Source of the DNA: Deroplatys truncata
Lineage: Eukaryota > Arthropoda > Insecta > Mantodea > Mantidae
Assembly: GCA_030765065.1 (NCBI GenBank)
Contig: CM060990.1
Span: 668,824,118-668,888,117 of the forward strand
Direction of reading: 5' to 3'
Length of the DNA: 64,000 bases
Position 1 is the first letter of the stretch, and each line of letters opens with the position of its first letter. The notes beneath the pieces are model-generated. The model was given only the letters and a program-made list of their open reading frames with translations, made no database searches and was not told the DNA's origin. Shown here in pieces: positions 23,224 to 35,695 of this stretch. The position numbers were made by a program, and so were the translations under genes.

Positions 23224-24044
23224 TGAGGCAATATTTTATATCATAAAATGCTGTGAATTCCAGTGTAATTGTAGTGTAAATTAATATTATTGTATGTACA
23301 GGATTTTAGATGTTTGTTAGCTATAAGTATTGTTAGGAAACAAGTTTACACGGCCTAACCGAAACTGACAATAGAAGTGGGTAACAATAAACCGAGGGGG
23401 TGAGTTGTATATCACTAAGAAGAGATAAACAAATGGCGTCAGGTTAGCGTGCCTTTTTTTTTAGAAATGGAGGGAATATCTTCCCTAGCGTATATATGTT
23501 AGTAGTAGTGATTGGTTGACCAAAACAGACGCTAAAGTGGGCGCGATTTGGTAACCAATAGCAGCTCTATTATAATGTTTAGGCAATTCGAGGTGAAGAG
23601 TATATATTCTCGAGCTATAAGCAAGTTTCGCACAGTTCTGAAGAATCTCTCACGAGGTGCACGTCACACAGTTCTGAAGAATCTCTCACAAGGTGCACGT
23701 CGCAGAGTTAGTTACAAAAATGTAAAGTACGCGAAGTAATTGGTCCGCGGCAACTATAACGACTGTAGTTACATTAAGAAATATCACAGTTTCAGTCAGG
23801 CGTGTATAAAGATTAAATATGTCAATTATTAATTGTGACGGCAATAAAAGTGTAGAAACAAATTTTTTTATCAATGTTATCTTTTAGCAACAACTCCTTT
23901 CCGTTTACACGCCCTGCTTAGAGATACTTGCTCGACTGAGTTATAATAGCTAGCCGGAGGGCAATGAACTCAAATTTAAGATAATAAAAGAAGAGGCGCC
24001 CAGTAAATGTGATAAGTTATATCACTGCCATGAGAATTGCGACA
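23224..24044 (+). mobile_element. Solo LTR, family G, with 4-bp target duplication
   Basis: It begins TGAGGCAATATTTTATATC and ends TTGCGACA. It is flanked by ATTG on both sides (23220-23223 and 24045-24048) and splits a LINE remnant whose uninterrupted version is at 43986-44520. Inside are CCAAT boxes (GATTGGTTG at about 23511 and AACCAATAGC at about 23552), a TATATATTC box near 23601, a duplicated 36-bp unit after it and an AATAAA signal (about 23843). These fit a complete LTR left by recombination. It is about 821 bp long, close to the second G copy at 35696. Confidence 0.85.
23631..23700 (+). repeat. 36-bp direct duplication inside the solo LTR
   Basis: 'cacagttctgaagaatctc..' occurs at 23631 and again at 23667 with one main difference, just downstream of the TATA-like box. 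The second G LTR has no such duplication, so it arose in this copy or sublineage. Confidence 0.9.
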
Positions 24045-24215
24045 ATTGTTGACGACGCTGGTAGGACGATTTGCCCATTATGCGGGGACAGGAAGGCTGG
24101 ACGCATATTTTGTCAAAATGCGTGCAGACGGAGGGTGCTAGTAAAAACTATTATATGAAGTATTTTTGGCTTTCAACAGACGGAGTACAGCATGCTGAGA
24201 CTTAATTCACACTGA
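24045..24215 (+). pseudogene. LINE C-terminal remnant, right half
   Basis: It resumes the LINE after the solo LTR: 'gatttgcccattatgcgggga..', 'ctggacgcatatttt' and 'tatttttggctttcaacagacgga', matching 44365-44510. The translated fragments suggest a Cys/His knuckle ('ICPLCG') as in C-terminal zinc motifs of several LINE clades. It is broken by stops. Confidence 0.7.
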
Positions 24216-24419
24216 ATTATTAATATAAAGTACTTCTACAATACACGCTATGTAACTCAGGACAATACTGGTAAAATTTAATAATACAGTATGAAATATT
24301 TCGGAACGTGACGAAAATTCTTTATTATAGTGAGTTTTTAATTCTCATCAGCAAATCATTCTTACTCCCTCATGTGGTTAAAAAACTATACATTATTCAA
24401 TAAAATGAAGAGAACATCA

Positions 24420-24800
24420 CAAGCTATTTAAATAAAGTTCAAGACATGGAGTTTTAGGTATTCTTAATATTCATATCTCGAGCATAAGGTGTTTTAAACA
24501 AAATAGTTTGAAGCGTTCTTGAGAAAATAAAATATTAAGGAAAAATGTTCCATGTAAAGGTGTAATCCAGGAAATTCTGTGAAAATCTTCGTGTTTGCAT
24601 TATGGAAATTTAGGCCTTAAATTTTTATGTTCATCTGGCTTTTCGTTTTTTATTTATGTGACTCTCTCTCAGTTATAGGAGTTTTTAAAAAATGTTTTTA
24701 GTTTTGTTTTGGGTTCAGATGAGCTAAACTTGTGTATTCCGGTGTAATCTCGATATCGAATTTTTTAGTGGAGTCTATCGCAGGTAAGTAAATAAGTTGA
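24420..24800 (+). repeat. Dispersed repeat family I-like segment
   Basis: 'aaaatgttccatgtaaaggtgtaatcc' and 'ttccggtgtaatctcgatatcgaattttt' closely parallel 28560-28590 and 28775-28805. The same order occurs in both places. The class is unknown; the 3' segment resembles ends of old non-LTR or SINE-like repeats. Confidence 0.5.
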
Positions 24801-24959
24801 CTATTTGATTAATGACATACGGTTTCTGGGTAGATTATTCATAAAGTCATTTCTACATTGGAGTACCAGTACTTCAAGAAACAAGGAAGATTCTTCTTAA
24901 GCACTACCAGCCATGAACATATGTGGATCATGTTAATCTTTTCTGTTTCATTGCTCTAG

Positions 24960-25420
24960 TAAATACATTGTTCTTAAATATCACGCGGGTATTGTGACTT
25001 TATACAGTCTTCACTAATGTGATTTAGTTCAGCTTTCAGACTCATTTTCTCTTCTTCCTTCCAGCTTCACTCGCTGGGGCGTCGAACACAAGACCTCTCT
25101 AATCTTTCGCAGTAGCAGCGGTTACTGTTCTTCACAAGTGCGCTGGAACCTCAATCGTAGAACGCACTTTATGTCGCATCAGAAACGCACATACTATCTC
25201 ACTGACTGACACGCTCGCTTACATACTACTGCAAGATTTTTTGGAAGCTTTGTGCGAGGCGAGGAAAAATCTTTCAGAATTATCTTGTTGCTTCGGGAGC
25301 GTTTCTGGAATTTGTGTCGGAGGAAGAGCGCTCCTCCTTATCTCTCCAACTGGCCAGTCGGTTGGCGCCATCCACGTAATAAGCTCTGGGCATACCTACG
25401 TCACAAGAAAAACGTTGTCC
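24960..25420 (-). repeat. Dispersed repeat J, copy 2
   Basis: This is the best match to 47225-47745: 'gtcgaacacaagacctctctaat', 'gcatcagaaacgcac', 'ctctccaactggccagtcg' and 'ggcgccatcc'. On the minus strand a TATGTAAGCGAG box precedes GTCAGTCAGTGAG. Both copies sit just right of a family-I segment, so I and J may be parts of one element. Two overlapping short frames (25241-25485) are part of the repeat. Confidence 0.6.
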
Positions 25421-25489
25421 AAATCACTTGTTTACATCTGTCAATAATATACGTAAGGGTAACAGAAATAGATGCTAATGCGTGAGTTG

Positions 25490-28269
25490 TTTCACAACCA
25501 CTACAAATTTTACCAAAAACAAATGTATGTTATTCCATGCTAAGCTCTACATTATATTGTCTTCCTCTCATCAAAAGAGTTAACATTTCCCCTACATTTT
25601 ATGAGCCTGTGCGATGTGTACTACATTGAATTAAGCAGTATTGAAAATAGATTAAAATCGATTTAAATATACAGAGGACATTAGGAACTAACGAACCCTT
25701 TTGACTTCGGCAACACTCCTAAATTTTTCAACTGTATTTTGAAGTGGAGACATTCACAACGCATGCGTTAGGGTATTAATCCTAACAACCACGAATGTAT
25801 CCATCACGATAGTAATAACTGACAGTAGACTAAGGGTATGTCGTGCGCTACTGGCATGCAGGGAATGGGAGTAAGGAAATACATAGCTTTTGCCTAAGTT
25901 CAGAAAGCTAGGCTTATAATCAGAGACAAGGGTTGTATGAACAGAGCTAAATAGGATGTTTGTGCTTTGTTTGTAGGCTATTTTATGTCAATATTCAGAT
26001 ATTGCTAGTGTGTGATATTTGCTTTTTATTTTTGCAGTCTGTATTAGTCTTTAGGTAATACAATGTGGCAAAAGGATACATCTGTGCTAAGTTCCACATT
26101 GTTTTGTGTTTTATTTTATTTTTTATACTTGAATATGCTTATCTTCTTTATTATCCAGAGGATTTTAAAAACTCGTACGTTCTGTTGGACCCATAGATTA
26201 TGGACTAATGTGTAGGTATATAAGTTTAAACAAATATATTAATTTATTGTATTGTTTCCAATGAAAAATGAGGTTTTCTAACATAGACCTTCTTTATTTC
26301 TCACAAAATAAATATGTTTTTTTGGCCTTTTTCATAACTATCTTAAGTAATATTAATGAATAATGTGACACCACAAGCCATTCGTAGATCATTTGTATGT
26401 AGAAGTAATATTAAAATAAAGACGATTCATTACTATTGTATTATTTTGTAAGATATATGCTCTATACAGCAGGTTGTTTTACTGCAGACTTTAACTTGAT
26501 GTTGAATGCATTTGAGCTGAGCTAGCTTTGAACTGCTTATTCTATCGTCGCCAATTGTGTAAATGATTTAAGCTTTGTTTGGCGCGACCACATTTTTCTC
26601 GTCTTCAATTATTGAAATTACATTTTCTTTGCCATACATATTACCATGGTGATGCAAATGTGTAACTAAATATTTATATGTTTGCCCTCTGTTTGGGTAA
26701 ACGGTATTCTTGAGTGTTTGAACTGAAGCTTTGGATCTATTTGAAAACCACCAATTTAATAAGCAGTGCAATTTTCAATAGTGCACCACCATCACGACCC
26801 TTACTGATGTTACAGATCGGATTCCGGATCAAACAATGCGCAGCTCTATTTGTTTTACGGTTTTAACGTTTAGTGTGCAGTACAGATTCCCCGGCGTTTC
26901 TTTTATCACTGATTTAATTCAAACGTCGGCAGCGTGTGATCACATCACCATATTGCATGTAGTTATGGGGATTAATTTGTTTTAAAATGATGTTGGAGGC
27001 ACTAATACAAATTTTCATGTTATGATTACAAATGGCATATGGCTTTCCTCTAAAATAGAACACCAATCAAAGAGAATTTGTGCTGATTTTCACTCTTTCG
27101 AGGGAGAGGGGCGTGAATGACGCTACAGTTGATTTGAACATAAATTCCATAGCCAGAATTTCCATCCAGTTTTATTATACGCTTTTAAAAATGGTACCTT
27201 AGTGGTGCTTACAAGCCCCTGGTGAGTTTTAAAATTAATTTAAGAGCTTTTATTACCTACTAAAATGCTCAAAAGCCCTGTCGATGGAATAATTTTACGC
27301 ACTGCATAAACTTAAATTTGCGAGGTTACTTACGGAATCAAATAGTCACACAGTATTACTAAAATTATGTCGACTGCGTGTATTATTTGTTATTACTCAT
27401 TGTTGTTATTGGTATTAGCGGAAATAAAAATTATTCGTCGTCGTAACGACTTCACCAACGACATTAATAAAATCGCGTTCAGTTTTACAAACACTGGTCA
27501 TTGTTTCCAGATAATTCCAAGAGAATATTATACTTCGTCATTTACTCTAAATGCCGTCAAAGGCTTGGCATAAAGTTAACACTTTTAGTGTTACCTTCAT
27601 CACGTAACAGTGGCACTTTATGTGAAAAACACGTTTTGTGGATCCACCATCAGCAGTCTTCGATACCCTGACAAAGTGTTTGGTATTTAGAGATGCATTA
27701 GTTAAACAAATATTTAAGTTAGACTAAGAGCATTTAGGTGTGGAAAACTTTTAGGCCAGTCCTCAGGTTCTCCACAATCTGTCCTAACAAAAATATAAAG
27801 AAATGAACGACAAAACAATGCTACTACTATATCAGTATACCAGATATACCATCTCGCTCTGTGTTTATGTAGACAGATAAGTTTATAATGCAGAGTGGAT
27901 GGTTACAGATGACATCCTCTTAGGAGCTGATTCATTGTACAAAGAAAAATAAAAAAATCTTATGTGTTACACTCACATGACTTTCTCTACTCTTGTACAA
28001 ACTATTTTTACAAACGCTTATTCTCCATCTACTTCAAGTTAATCGAGATAAACATTTGCAGAGTCTATCTTATTGCTAATTTTCTTGTACATGTAAGGGG
28101 TATATATATTTACAAGGGCAACATAGAAATACAGTAGCCTTTAAGCATATACATATCTCTTAATAGCTGGTTGCTAGGTGCAGCACCATTCCCTTTGCCA
28201 CAGATTAATACTCTGCATATCCAAGACAAAAAAATGAATAACGAATTCCCATTTGAGAAAATAAGTATC
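25490..28269. other. 2.8 kb of AT-rich sequence, nothing recognised
   Basis: No SINE head, LTR, LINE motif or supported reading frame was seen. Short frames at 26568-26771 (minus) and 27367-27573 (plus) lack domain or context support. Confidence 0.5.
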
Positions 28270-28860
28270 GAAACATTTTAGGGAATAACAAGCAATATCT
28301 CGAAAATGGTTCATTCAACCAAAAAAATGTATATGACATAAATTGTGTATTTTAACGCGATCTACATTTTTTGTGTAGTAAACTTTTGTCTATCTCTTAT
28401 GGTTTACCAGTTATGCAAAAGTCGTTCACAATGAAGAATACTTTTGGAGACATTCCCAGAAAATTAAGATATACATTTTATTTGTCATAAAAATATCTTA
28501 AACATATGATATTTTAATCAAAATCGTTAGAGCTATTTTTGATAAAATTAAAATTTTCGTAAAATGTTCCATGTAAAGGATAATCTGGGGTGGGGGGATT
28601 TTCTTGAAAACCTTTTTGTCGCATCTCTGGAAGATACTGAACCTAAATACGAAGTTTGGTGTTTATCCAACTGTTCGTTTCTGAGTTATACTGTTCACAG
28701 ACACACAGACACGCACACGGGCATGTATCCAAAAATGCTTTTTTTTGGATTCAGGGGGTCTCAAAATATGTATTTCCGGTAAAATCTCTGTATCGAATTT
28801 TTGGGTGGAATACAATACTTCCCCTACTTCCTATACGTAGTAGAGAAAGTAAAAATTACA
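28270..28860 (+). repeat. Dispersed repeat family I-like segment
   Basis: It contains 'aaaatgttccatgtaaaggataatc', 'gatactgaacc', a short ACAC tract and a terminal block 'ggattcagggggtctcaaaatatg..cggtaaaatctctgtatcgaattttt'. The latter recurs at 24720-24770 and 47050-47110. The layout looks like the 3' end of an old retroposon. Two short frames here are shadows. Confidence 0.5.
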
Positions 28861-28921
28861 CTCCATGGGTGTTTATTTCAGTAAAAAAGTGTTTACGTTG
28901 TCGTATTATAATTTACTTATC

Positions 28922-29700
28922 AGAAGATTAAAGCAAGTTTTAGCCAAGTATATGGCAAAACATATGAAGCGGCATATTGGGATCCCTATAAAATTAATCA
29001 AATTGATTCGTTAGAAAAAATATAGGAAAGAGCTATAAAATTCATAAACGGAGCTAAATATGTTGGGCCTACAAAGGAAGAAGAGATTCAATGGGAGACT
29101 TTAAAAGTTCGGCGTAAGAGGCATCGGTTATGCATATTATTTAAAGCTTATACTGGAAGGGTTAGGGAACGATTGAAGAACACGACATATTACGGAAGAA
29201 ACGATCATTTGTCTAAAATTAAGGGAAGAAGGCACAGAACTGACGTAGAAACATTCTCCTTTGTTAGTAGAATCATTGAAGATTGGAACGAATGCTTGTA
29301 GTAGCCACTCAGGGCTGTCCTCTGTTCGTGAGGAAATTTAGGAGATATCTGAATAGAATAAATGTTGGATAATTAATTATAAACGTTACTTAAATATGCC
29401 TTGAAATTTTATTAACTTTTTGTGAATACTAGTGTTAAACGTATTGTCTATACTGACTGGATAGGTAATTAATGAATGTAAATAGTAAAGAAATTAATGA
29501 TTTCAAACCCCTTCAGCTGTTATATTACACTGGTAGGCAATTTAATATGATTGTTGACAGAAAGCTATTCAGATTATTGTTTATTGTTCATTGCATTATT
29601 ATTGTTTGTGGACTTATTTTTTGTAATATTGTTTTGTATATTTAACTCTGCCTCCGGGTAATACCCATTTGCAGTGAATAAATGTATACCTACATTTTGG
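28922..29700 (+). pseudogene. LINE 3' end: RT C-terminus plus 3' UTR (CR1/Jockey-like)
   Basis: From 28925 one frame reads through 'YEAAYWDPYKINQIDSLEKI', a stop, then 'ERAIKFINGA'. It continues with a Lys/Arg-rich stretch ending near 'EDWNECL' (29300) and, after a frame change, 'FVRKFRRYLN' up to TAA at about 29371. The A-x-W-D-P-Y...I-x-x-L-E-x-I...R-A order and the closing W-N-x-L are the known pattern of the region after the reverse-transcriptase core in CR1/Jockey-type LINEs. An AT-rich 3' UTR with AATAAA (about 29680) follows. It is 5'-truncated and inactive. Confidence 0.8.
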
Positions 29701-29989
29701 GTTATCTTCGCTTTTTCCCGTAAGCGCCTCGTTTCTCCAAAATTTAGCACTTAGTTTTGTATTAATCGTTTTTTGTATTCAAGTTACGACGGCGCAACAA
29801 CGGCTGACTTTTGATCACATATACATTTCACATGGCTGTGGTATCTCCATCCTCTCCCTATCAAGTGCTCAAATATTCTGAGTAATGGCTGTTATGTACT
29901 GTTTTTATTTTCTTTTACTGAATATTAAAACAAAATATAAAATTATTTAGTTGTTAGCAACGTTTATTAAATGTGTAGTGATAATAATA

Positions 29990-30290
29990 ATCTGCTGCTT
30001 GATAGTCCTTTTGGGCCTAAACCTACCAAGCGGCTGACGACTTCACGCCCATATGCGCAGGCACTATCCAGCTGATACGGGGAGATATGTTCAGACCATG
30101 CTTCCCCAACCCGAAAAGTTTTTTGTGACCTAAAGACCGCTATCTGTCATAGCTCTTAAAATACATCGCAAGGCTGAGTGGATAAGTGAAAACTCTGTAA
30201 TCACTTAGGTAGGCTCGAACTCACGTACATTCCATGGCTGGTAGCCGGAACACCACATTCCTATTCACTATGCTAAGGTACAGGACGCAT
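29990..30290 (-). mobile_element. tRNA-derived SINE family L, copy 1
   Basis: The head on the minus strand (about 30200-30285) contains 'GTTCCGGCTACCAGCC', B box GAGTTCGAGCC and the body 'CTCCCCGTATCAGCTGGAT'. A plus-strand copy at 44895-45185 has the same blocks in the same order, which confirms a dispersed family about 290 bp long. Confidence 0.7.
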
Positions 30291-31060
30291 TTTGTTTCAG
30301 AGTTATAAAGTAACTAACTATTTGTTTTCTCTTTAAACGCGTTATAAGTCAATTTTTAAGTTCACTTTTTCATAGTTTGATTCAAACATATGCAAGGGTA
30401 GATGGCTTTAGTTGCTTTCATTAAACACTAAACATTTAGCTGAAAACACAGGAATTAACTGTCATAGGGATTAAATACCACTATCGCGGTTTACATCCTA
30501 CCATGTGGCAGTAACAAATTCGCAGCGGTGTTGGCAAAAGAGCGCGTGGTCTACACCACGATGGACCTGAAGTGTGAATTTCTCACCCACCTGCACTGGA
30601 AACTCTAAACACTAGAGTACACATAAATGTATATTATAAATAAAGTAATTTTCTCTGTACCTCATTTTATGTTCATTCTATGTAATAGGGGATGTCATGA
30701 TCCAAAACTGGAAATACTTCTCTAGTGACTTTTTTTAATTATCCTGTAGAGCCCGATGGTAAAGGGCATTTGATGTGTCGGTAGTTTCGAAAACCGTCAA
30801 CTGTTGTAAAAATATTAATTAAGAGAAAATGCGTATAGTATTACAGTTTTGAAAGATGTAAAGCGTTACCTGAACAATGATTTCTGAAACGGTTTCATAA
30901 CATAAAGAATGAGTTTTAATTATGTTAGTAGTCAATTACTAAGGATGTGTATTTATAAACCTTCATTAACAAAATAAAATATTATGTTTACACAGTAAGG
31001 CTTAAATTTTGTTTTCTTAAAAGTGTATTATGAATTACTGCGTTACCTCAAATTCAATTG
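30291..31060. other. Unassigned AT-rich sequence
   Basis: No supported feature. Confidence 0.45.
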
Positions 31061-31068
31061 ATATATAT

Positions 31069-31762
31069 TAGCGGTGGGACCTCGATACCGTCGATAACCC
31101 AATACCCTCGATACTCGGTAGTATCGAAGTATGTCTAATACTTTGAGACAAACCTTCGATACTTTTATATTTTCAAGTTTTGCAATATTGAAAGTTGTTA
31201 CGTTTAACTTTGTACTAGATAATGAATGAAAGGAGTCCAGACTTCACGTTATTGCCTCGCACGTGTTCCCAAAGAGTTTCTGGACTATAGTTCTTGATAG
31301 ACCTTGACTGCGTTTCCTGTGGGTGAATCAATGTAATATTCCATAAATTTTTGTGTCTAAATGAAAACTTGAAAATCAGTAGGGGAAGGAGTAGAGGTAC
31401 TCGTCTAACATGCAGCGTTAACTGAGTTGTGAATGAAGGTAAAACAGCTGACGCACTAAATCACGTTTCTGCAACAGCCTGGCTTAGGGACTCACCCTTA
31501 CCCATTACATTTATCTACTCCGGTAACCAAAATCTGTAAATCCAGCAGAAACCAATCAGAACTTATGACGTGAGGTAATACAGCACATGGAAATATTTGA
31601 TCTTTTCTTCCATCTATTATTTTGTGTTTACGGAGTCAAACTCGGGTCACGAGTGTAGCTTACAGTTATACTGTACGACTAATTTCCATAATATGGATAG
31701 AAAATCGTTTAAAATAAAGTTTTCAGCGCAAAATATAGTTATATAAATAGGGAAACAAATAA

Positions 31763-31820
<58 letters not shown>

Positions 31821-32094
31821 GACTTGAATAATAATATGGGATATATAACCTATAGGACTTTAAAGCTAAAAATTGCTGACATTGGAGGTCAAATAGAAAT
31901 AACTTCGAAATCAGCATACAATACAAAATTGGTTACATACGTTTATACACAGAAAACTACTTACAAGAACATAATTCAGTGAACAAGCTATCGTGTTTAC
32001 AGTTTCTTTATAAAGTGAATGGATATCGAACATCGAATATCGCTGCACAAAAACGAGTGTCGATATCGAGTGTCGAGAAATAGAGGTATCACTA
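31069..32094. mobile_element. hAT-like non-autonomous element, candidate
   Basis: The left end is TAGCGGTGGGACCTCGATACC. The right end, on the minus strand, starts TAGTGATACCTC and soon carries a CGATA-rich run. Flanking octamers ATATATAT (31061-31068) and ATATATAC (32095-32102) match at 7 of 8 positions, the target-site length of hAT elements. Multiple 'tcgata' motifs lie near both ends. No transposase; a (TTA)n microsatellite lies inside. The AT-rich target makes the octamer match less decisive. Confidence 0.5.
31765..31820. repeat. (TTA)n microsatellite
   Basis: An uninterrupted ATT/TTA run. The minus-strand Ile-rich frame across it is an artefact. Confidence 0.95.
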
Positions 32095-32374
32095 ATATAT
32101 ACACTTCTTTGCATCTTTGCTCTCCAGTAAAGTATAAATGCCATAGTTAAACTACCAATAAATTTTATATATTTTCTGCTGTTTTATTTAGGCAATTATT
32201 TTGCCATTTTTTACTTTGACTTACCCTTGAATGATCTTTATGTATGTTCAGATTTTCTACCTCACAAATTTCTTCCGTTACTACACGTTATTATCGCAAC
32301 TTGGTTATGGTTATGAGGAAACGAAGGGGGATTTTTGGCACGTGAGCGCATATGAAGGTTTATTGTGGTTCTGA

Positions 32375-32756
32375 AAACTTCCAGGGGGAAGAGGTGGACG
32401 CAGGCAGGGTCCCTAACGTCTCCAGATATTACACAGGACTACCTCTCACCACGAAGAGGTCTCGCGTAGAGCCCATCACATACCGAACGCCAGGGTAGAC
32501 AGTTCTTCAAAGCAAACGCCTAGCCCGCCGTCCACTCGCCTGATTCTTCGAGCCTGAAATATAATAGGCAAATGAAGTTACAAAAATGAAAGTGAGGAAA
32601 ATTTGCGGCATTATATAATCCATCCCAGTACTTGCCTACAACCAGGGAAAACCGCGAAAAAGCCTAAGGCCAAAGTGGTCGGCACAAAGAGAATCGAACT
32701 CAGGACCTCCAGAATGCAAGCGTCACATTTTACTGCAGTGCCACCTCGCTCAGTAA
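32375..32756 (-). mobile_element. SINE family C, copy 2
   Basis: The minus-strand head at about 32685-32756 has an A box-like GTGGCACTGCAGTAAAATG and B box GAGTTCGATTC. The body 'cgcggttttccctggttgtaggcaagtactgg' follows. The distal body is diverged. Confidence 0.75.
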
Positions 32757-33598
32757 TATTGCAACTCAGTCTAATGCAATCAGGTACACAGTCTTTGTAT
32801 ACATCAACAAGTGAGAACAATGCAACGTCTGTTCTTTCTGTTTGACCATTGGCTAAAACAGAGATTGGAAACATGTTGTAGGACATCACTTTCTTCGCTG
32901 ATTATTGGCTTGTCTTTTCTTGATCTTTCACAATCGTTTTCCCCTCATTTCATTTATTTCACTTTCCTTTTGCTAGGATTTGCCTGTACGGCGTACCTCC
33001 GACGATAAGAAGGCGTTAGCAGCCGGCGTTTTTAGAAAGGTCAACCGGAGAAGGTTCGTCGGTGTCAAAGCAAACGTCCTCTCGCTGGAGGCACTGCGAT
33101 GCGAACAAAATGATGCTGGGGCTAAACTCTGGATATAGTAAAGATCCCCATCGCCTCCACTGCCTCTCTCTGTCCTGCAGCAGACCTGCGGTATTGCTCC
33201 TCTTCATCCCTTCTACCAGAGTATACATGACAGATCAACTACTGTACTTCGATTACTTTAAGAACCATATTAGACATAAACCTTTGTGATTTTCTCGATT
33301 AGTAAGGATAGGATGTTTCTCCATTTCAAAAAAGCTTCAATCCCCACTCATATTCAACAGCTGTTGTTAGCAACTGCCTGGAAATAGGGAGAAGTAAAGG
33401 GAGGGTCTCGTCTTCATTATTAATCGACAGCGCCGCTTAGGTACCCAGCATCGTATACTCTCTACGTCCCTAGCCCCACTCATTTTCCCCATGTGTTTGA
33501 TTTCGCACTGCAGTTATAAAATGGAATAAAAGAACATAAACATATATTTATTAAAGCTTGTAAATAAACAAATGAATATAAAGGTAGAAGTACGTATC
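32757..33598. other. Unassigned, with a moderately GC-rich block at 33010-33240
   Basis: Opposing short frames (33016-33228 minus, 33062-33289 plus) overlap in the GC-richer block. Neither shows a recognisable domain. It could be an exon or a repeat of unknown family. Confidence 0.3.
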
Positions 33599-33599
33599 A

Positions 33600-34110
33600 G
33601 GTAAGCACTCCCGGAACCGGGGCAGAGCACAGCACGCAGTTAAGTCGGCCAATTGTGCTTCCAACGTGACTCCTGGGAGGGAAGGATAAGGAGAGAGACC
33701 CGAAGGGCGACCAGATCCGGATGCTGACGGGTGAAAGCATGGATGGGGAACCTAACGTTTCCAGATAAAACGCATTCGACGCCGCATGGTCCTTACCTAC
33801 AAGCCACCAAGCTCTAGCGACCCTCGGAGCTGAGGGAAGACCTAACAGCGGTGCCGCAGCGACACCAGGGAAGAAATCTTCACAGAGCGCAAGCCACCGC
33901 CCAGCCGCAACGCGCAGAACAACGTCACCTGGTCCAATAACCCTGAAACATATAACAAGGAATATGGGTACAGGAAATAAGAGGAAGGAGGATTGTGGTA
34001 GAAGATGAACCACCCCAGCATTCACCTGCGACCCGGGGAAACCACGATCGATCCCGGGACCTCCAAAATGCAGGCCGTAGACGTAACCACCTGAGCCATC
34101 CTGCTCGGTA
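33600..34110 (-). mobile_element. SINE family C, copy 3 (near full length)
   Basis: The head on the minus strand (about 34040-34110) begins 'CCGAGCAGGATGGCTCAGGTGG' and has a B box 'GGGATCGATCG' region. The body gives 'gtggtttccccgggtcgcaggtgaatgctgg' and continues to 'ggttccgggagtgc'. Two minus-strand frames, 142 and 84 codons, are shadows of the SINE body. Confidence 0.8.
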
Positions 34111-35695
34111 ACAGATGACTGTACTACTTTTAGTTATGTAATTAGGTCCCACAAAGCTACAGACGCTTATTATCGACATTTATGAAAAATAAGCATAATG
34201 TGACAGAGATAAATTAAAATTATGTGTCAAAAAACACTTCTGCTTTGCGTCAGAGAATTCCTGCGTAAAAGTTTCGGATACTTTAATCACCTCTCGGAAT
34301 CCAAGGATAAGTCCATCTTATTTAGAAAACTTGTAGCGGAGGTGAATTGCTGCAACTCTGAAATATTTCAATATATAATTCTGGATAGCAACATTCTGCA
34401 ATGTTATTTCCTCCTCAATTCTTTTTATTCTAGAAGAAGCTTCCACTTAAAAAGCTTTGGCTCGCTTTTTTCCTTTTATTTTTCGTGATTCTTGAGAATG
34501 CAGGATAATACTTTAAGAAAGTGAAGACGAATTTACGCCATGGAGCGGTCATAAATTTCAAGGAAACATATTTCATGCTAATGCCCAAAGTTGAACTCAC
34601 ATAAAGCAAACTCCATGCTACTTATATGCATAAAGACGCTTTTTGTATTTCGTTTTAGCACACATGTAATAGAATAAATTGTTAAATATTTCTAGAGCCC
34701 TCTCTTCATACGAAAACGTTTTTTTCGCTGGAAAGGGGAAGCAACAATAATCAAAGCCAAAAATTCTAAAGTTTTCTTTCTTATTTTCCTTACGTTTACT
34801 AAATGCCTCAGACATACTCTGTTTTCAGAAAGTTTTCAAATAAAACTTGTTAACGAAGAAATAAAACTTATTACGCGCGTACAATAGCATCTCTACAGCG
34901 TAGAAGTTAAATACCTGAAAGCTGATTGTTTATTTTCTATGTTACCGATGCAAAGGACTATAAAATGTCGCTTTGTTTCTGTTGTTATTCCTAAACTTTC
35001 AGGCTGCGACATTAAGGGTAAGAGGGTAGGTTAGCATTGATACAGCTATTACTGTAGATTTGTAAATGATCGTAGTCCCAGTGGTTTTAGAGTATACATA
35101 GAAAACAGCTGAGTGTCGGGAAAAATAGCAATTCAGTGGAGTATGAAGACAAAAAGATATCCATTAGGACTTTTTCACACTACTCATCGACCGTCCAGTC
35201 CACGTCACTCCACTTGCTTTTTATTCCACGTTCCACAACCTGCCTAACGGCCACAGGCTTCTATTCACGTTCAGTAAACATTGAGGAATAAATTTGTACG
35301 TATGTCTTTCTTCGGTTTTAAATATTCACAATTCCTATGTTTAATAGCCAAATATTATTTTCATAGCTAGTGACTGTTCAACTTATTCACACTAAAGCTC
35401 ATTACTCAGGGGCAGATCAGAATGACCATTTTATGAGGTTAACTTACGTTGTACTATAGCATTTTTATGTTGAAGGAGATAGGGTGAGTCCAGATGTAAA
35501 CAACAGGTGCGCGCCTGCAGTGCTCGAACAGGTTGTATCAAAAGAATGTGTGTACTATGCTGTACATGACGATTGTTAATATTTTTATTCCGTTATAGAA
35601 CACTGAATTTTACATATATGTAAAGTGAATAGCACAATAATATAAGTACAAGAGGAGATTGTCGAAGGTGAGTGACTCATTTAAACAAAAGCTAT
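34111..35695. other. AT-rich sequence, nothing recognised
   Basis: Short frames at 34222-34488 (plus) and 34618-34815 (minus) show no domain. Confidence 0.45.

Noticed and set aside
33597-34179. 142- and 84-codon minus-strand frames
   Set aside because: Same family-C SINE body, mirrored in other copies.
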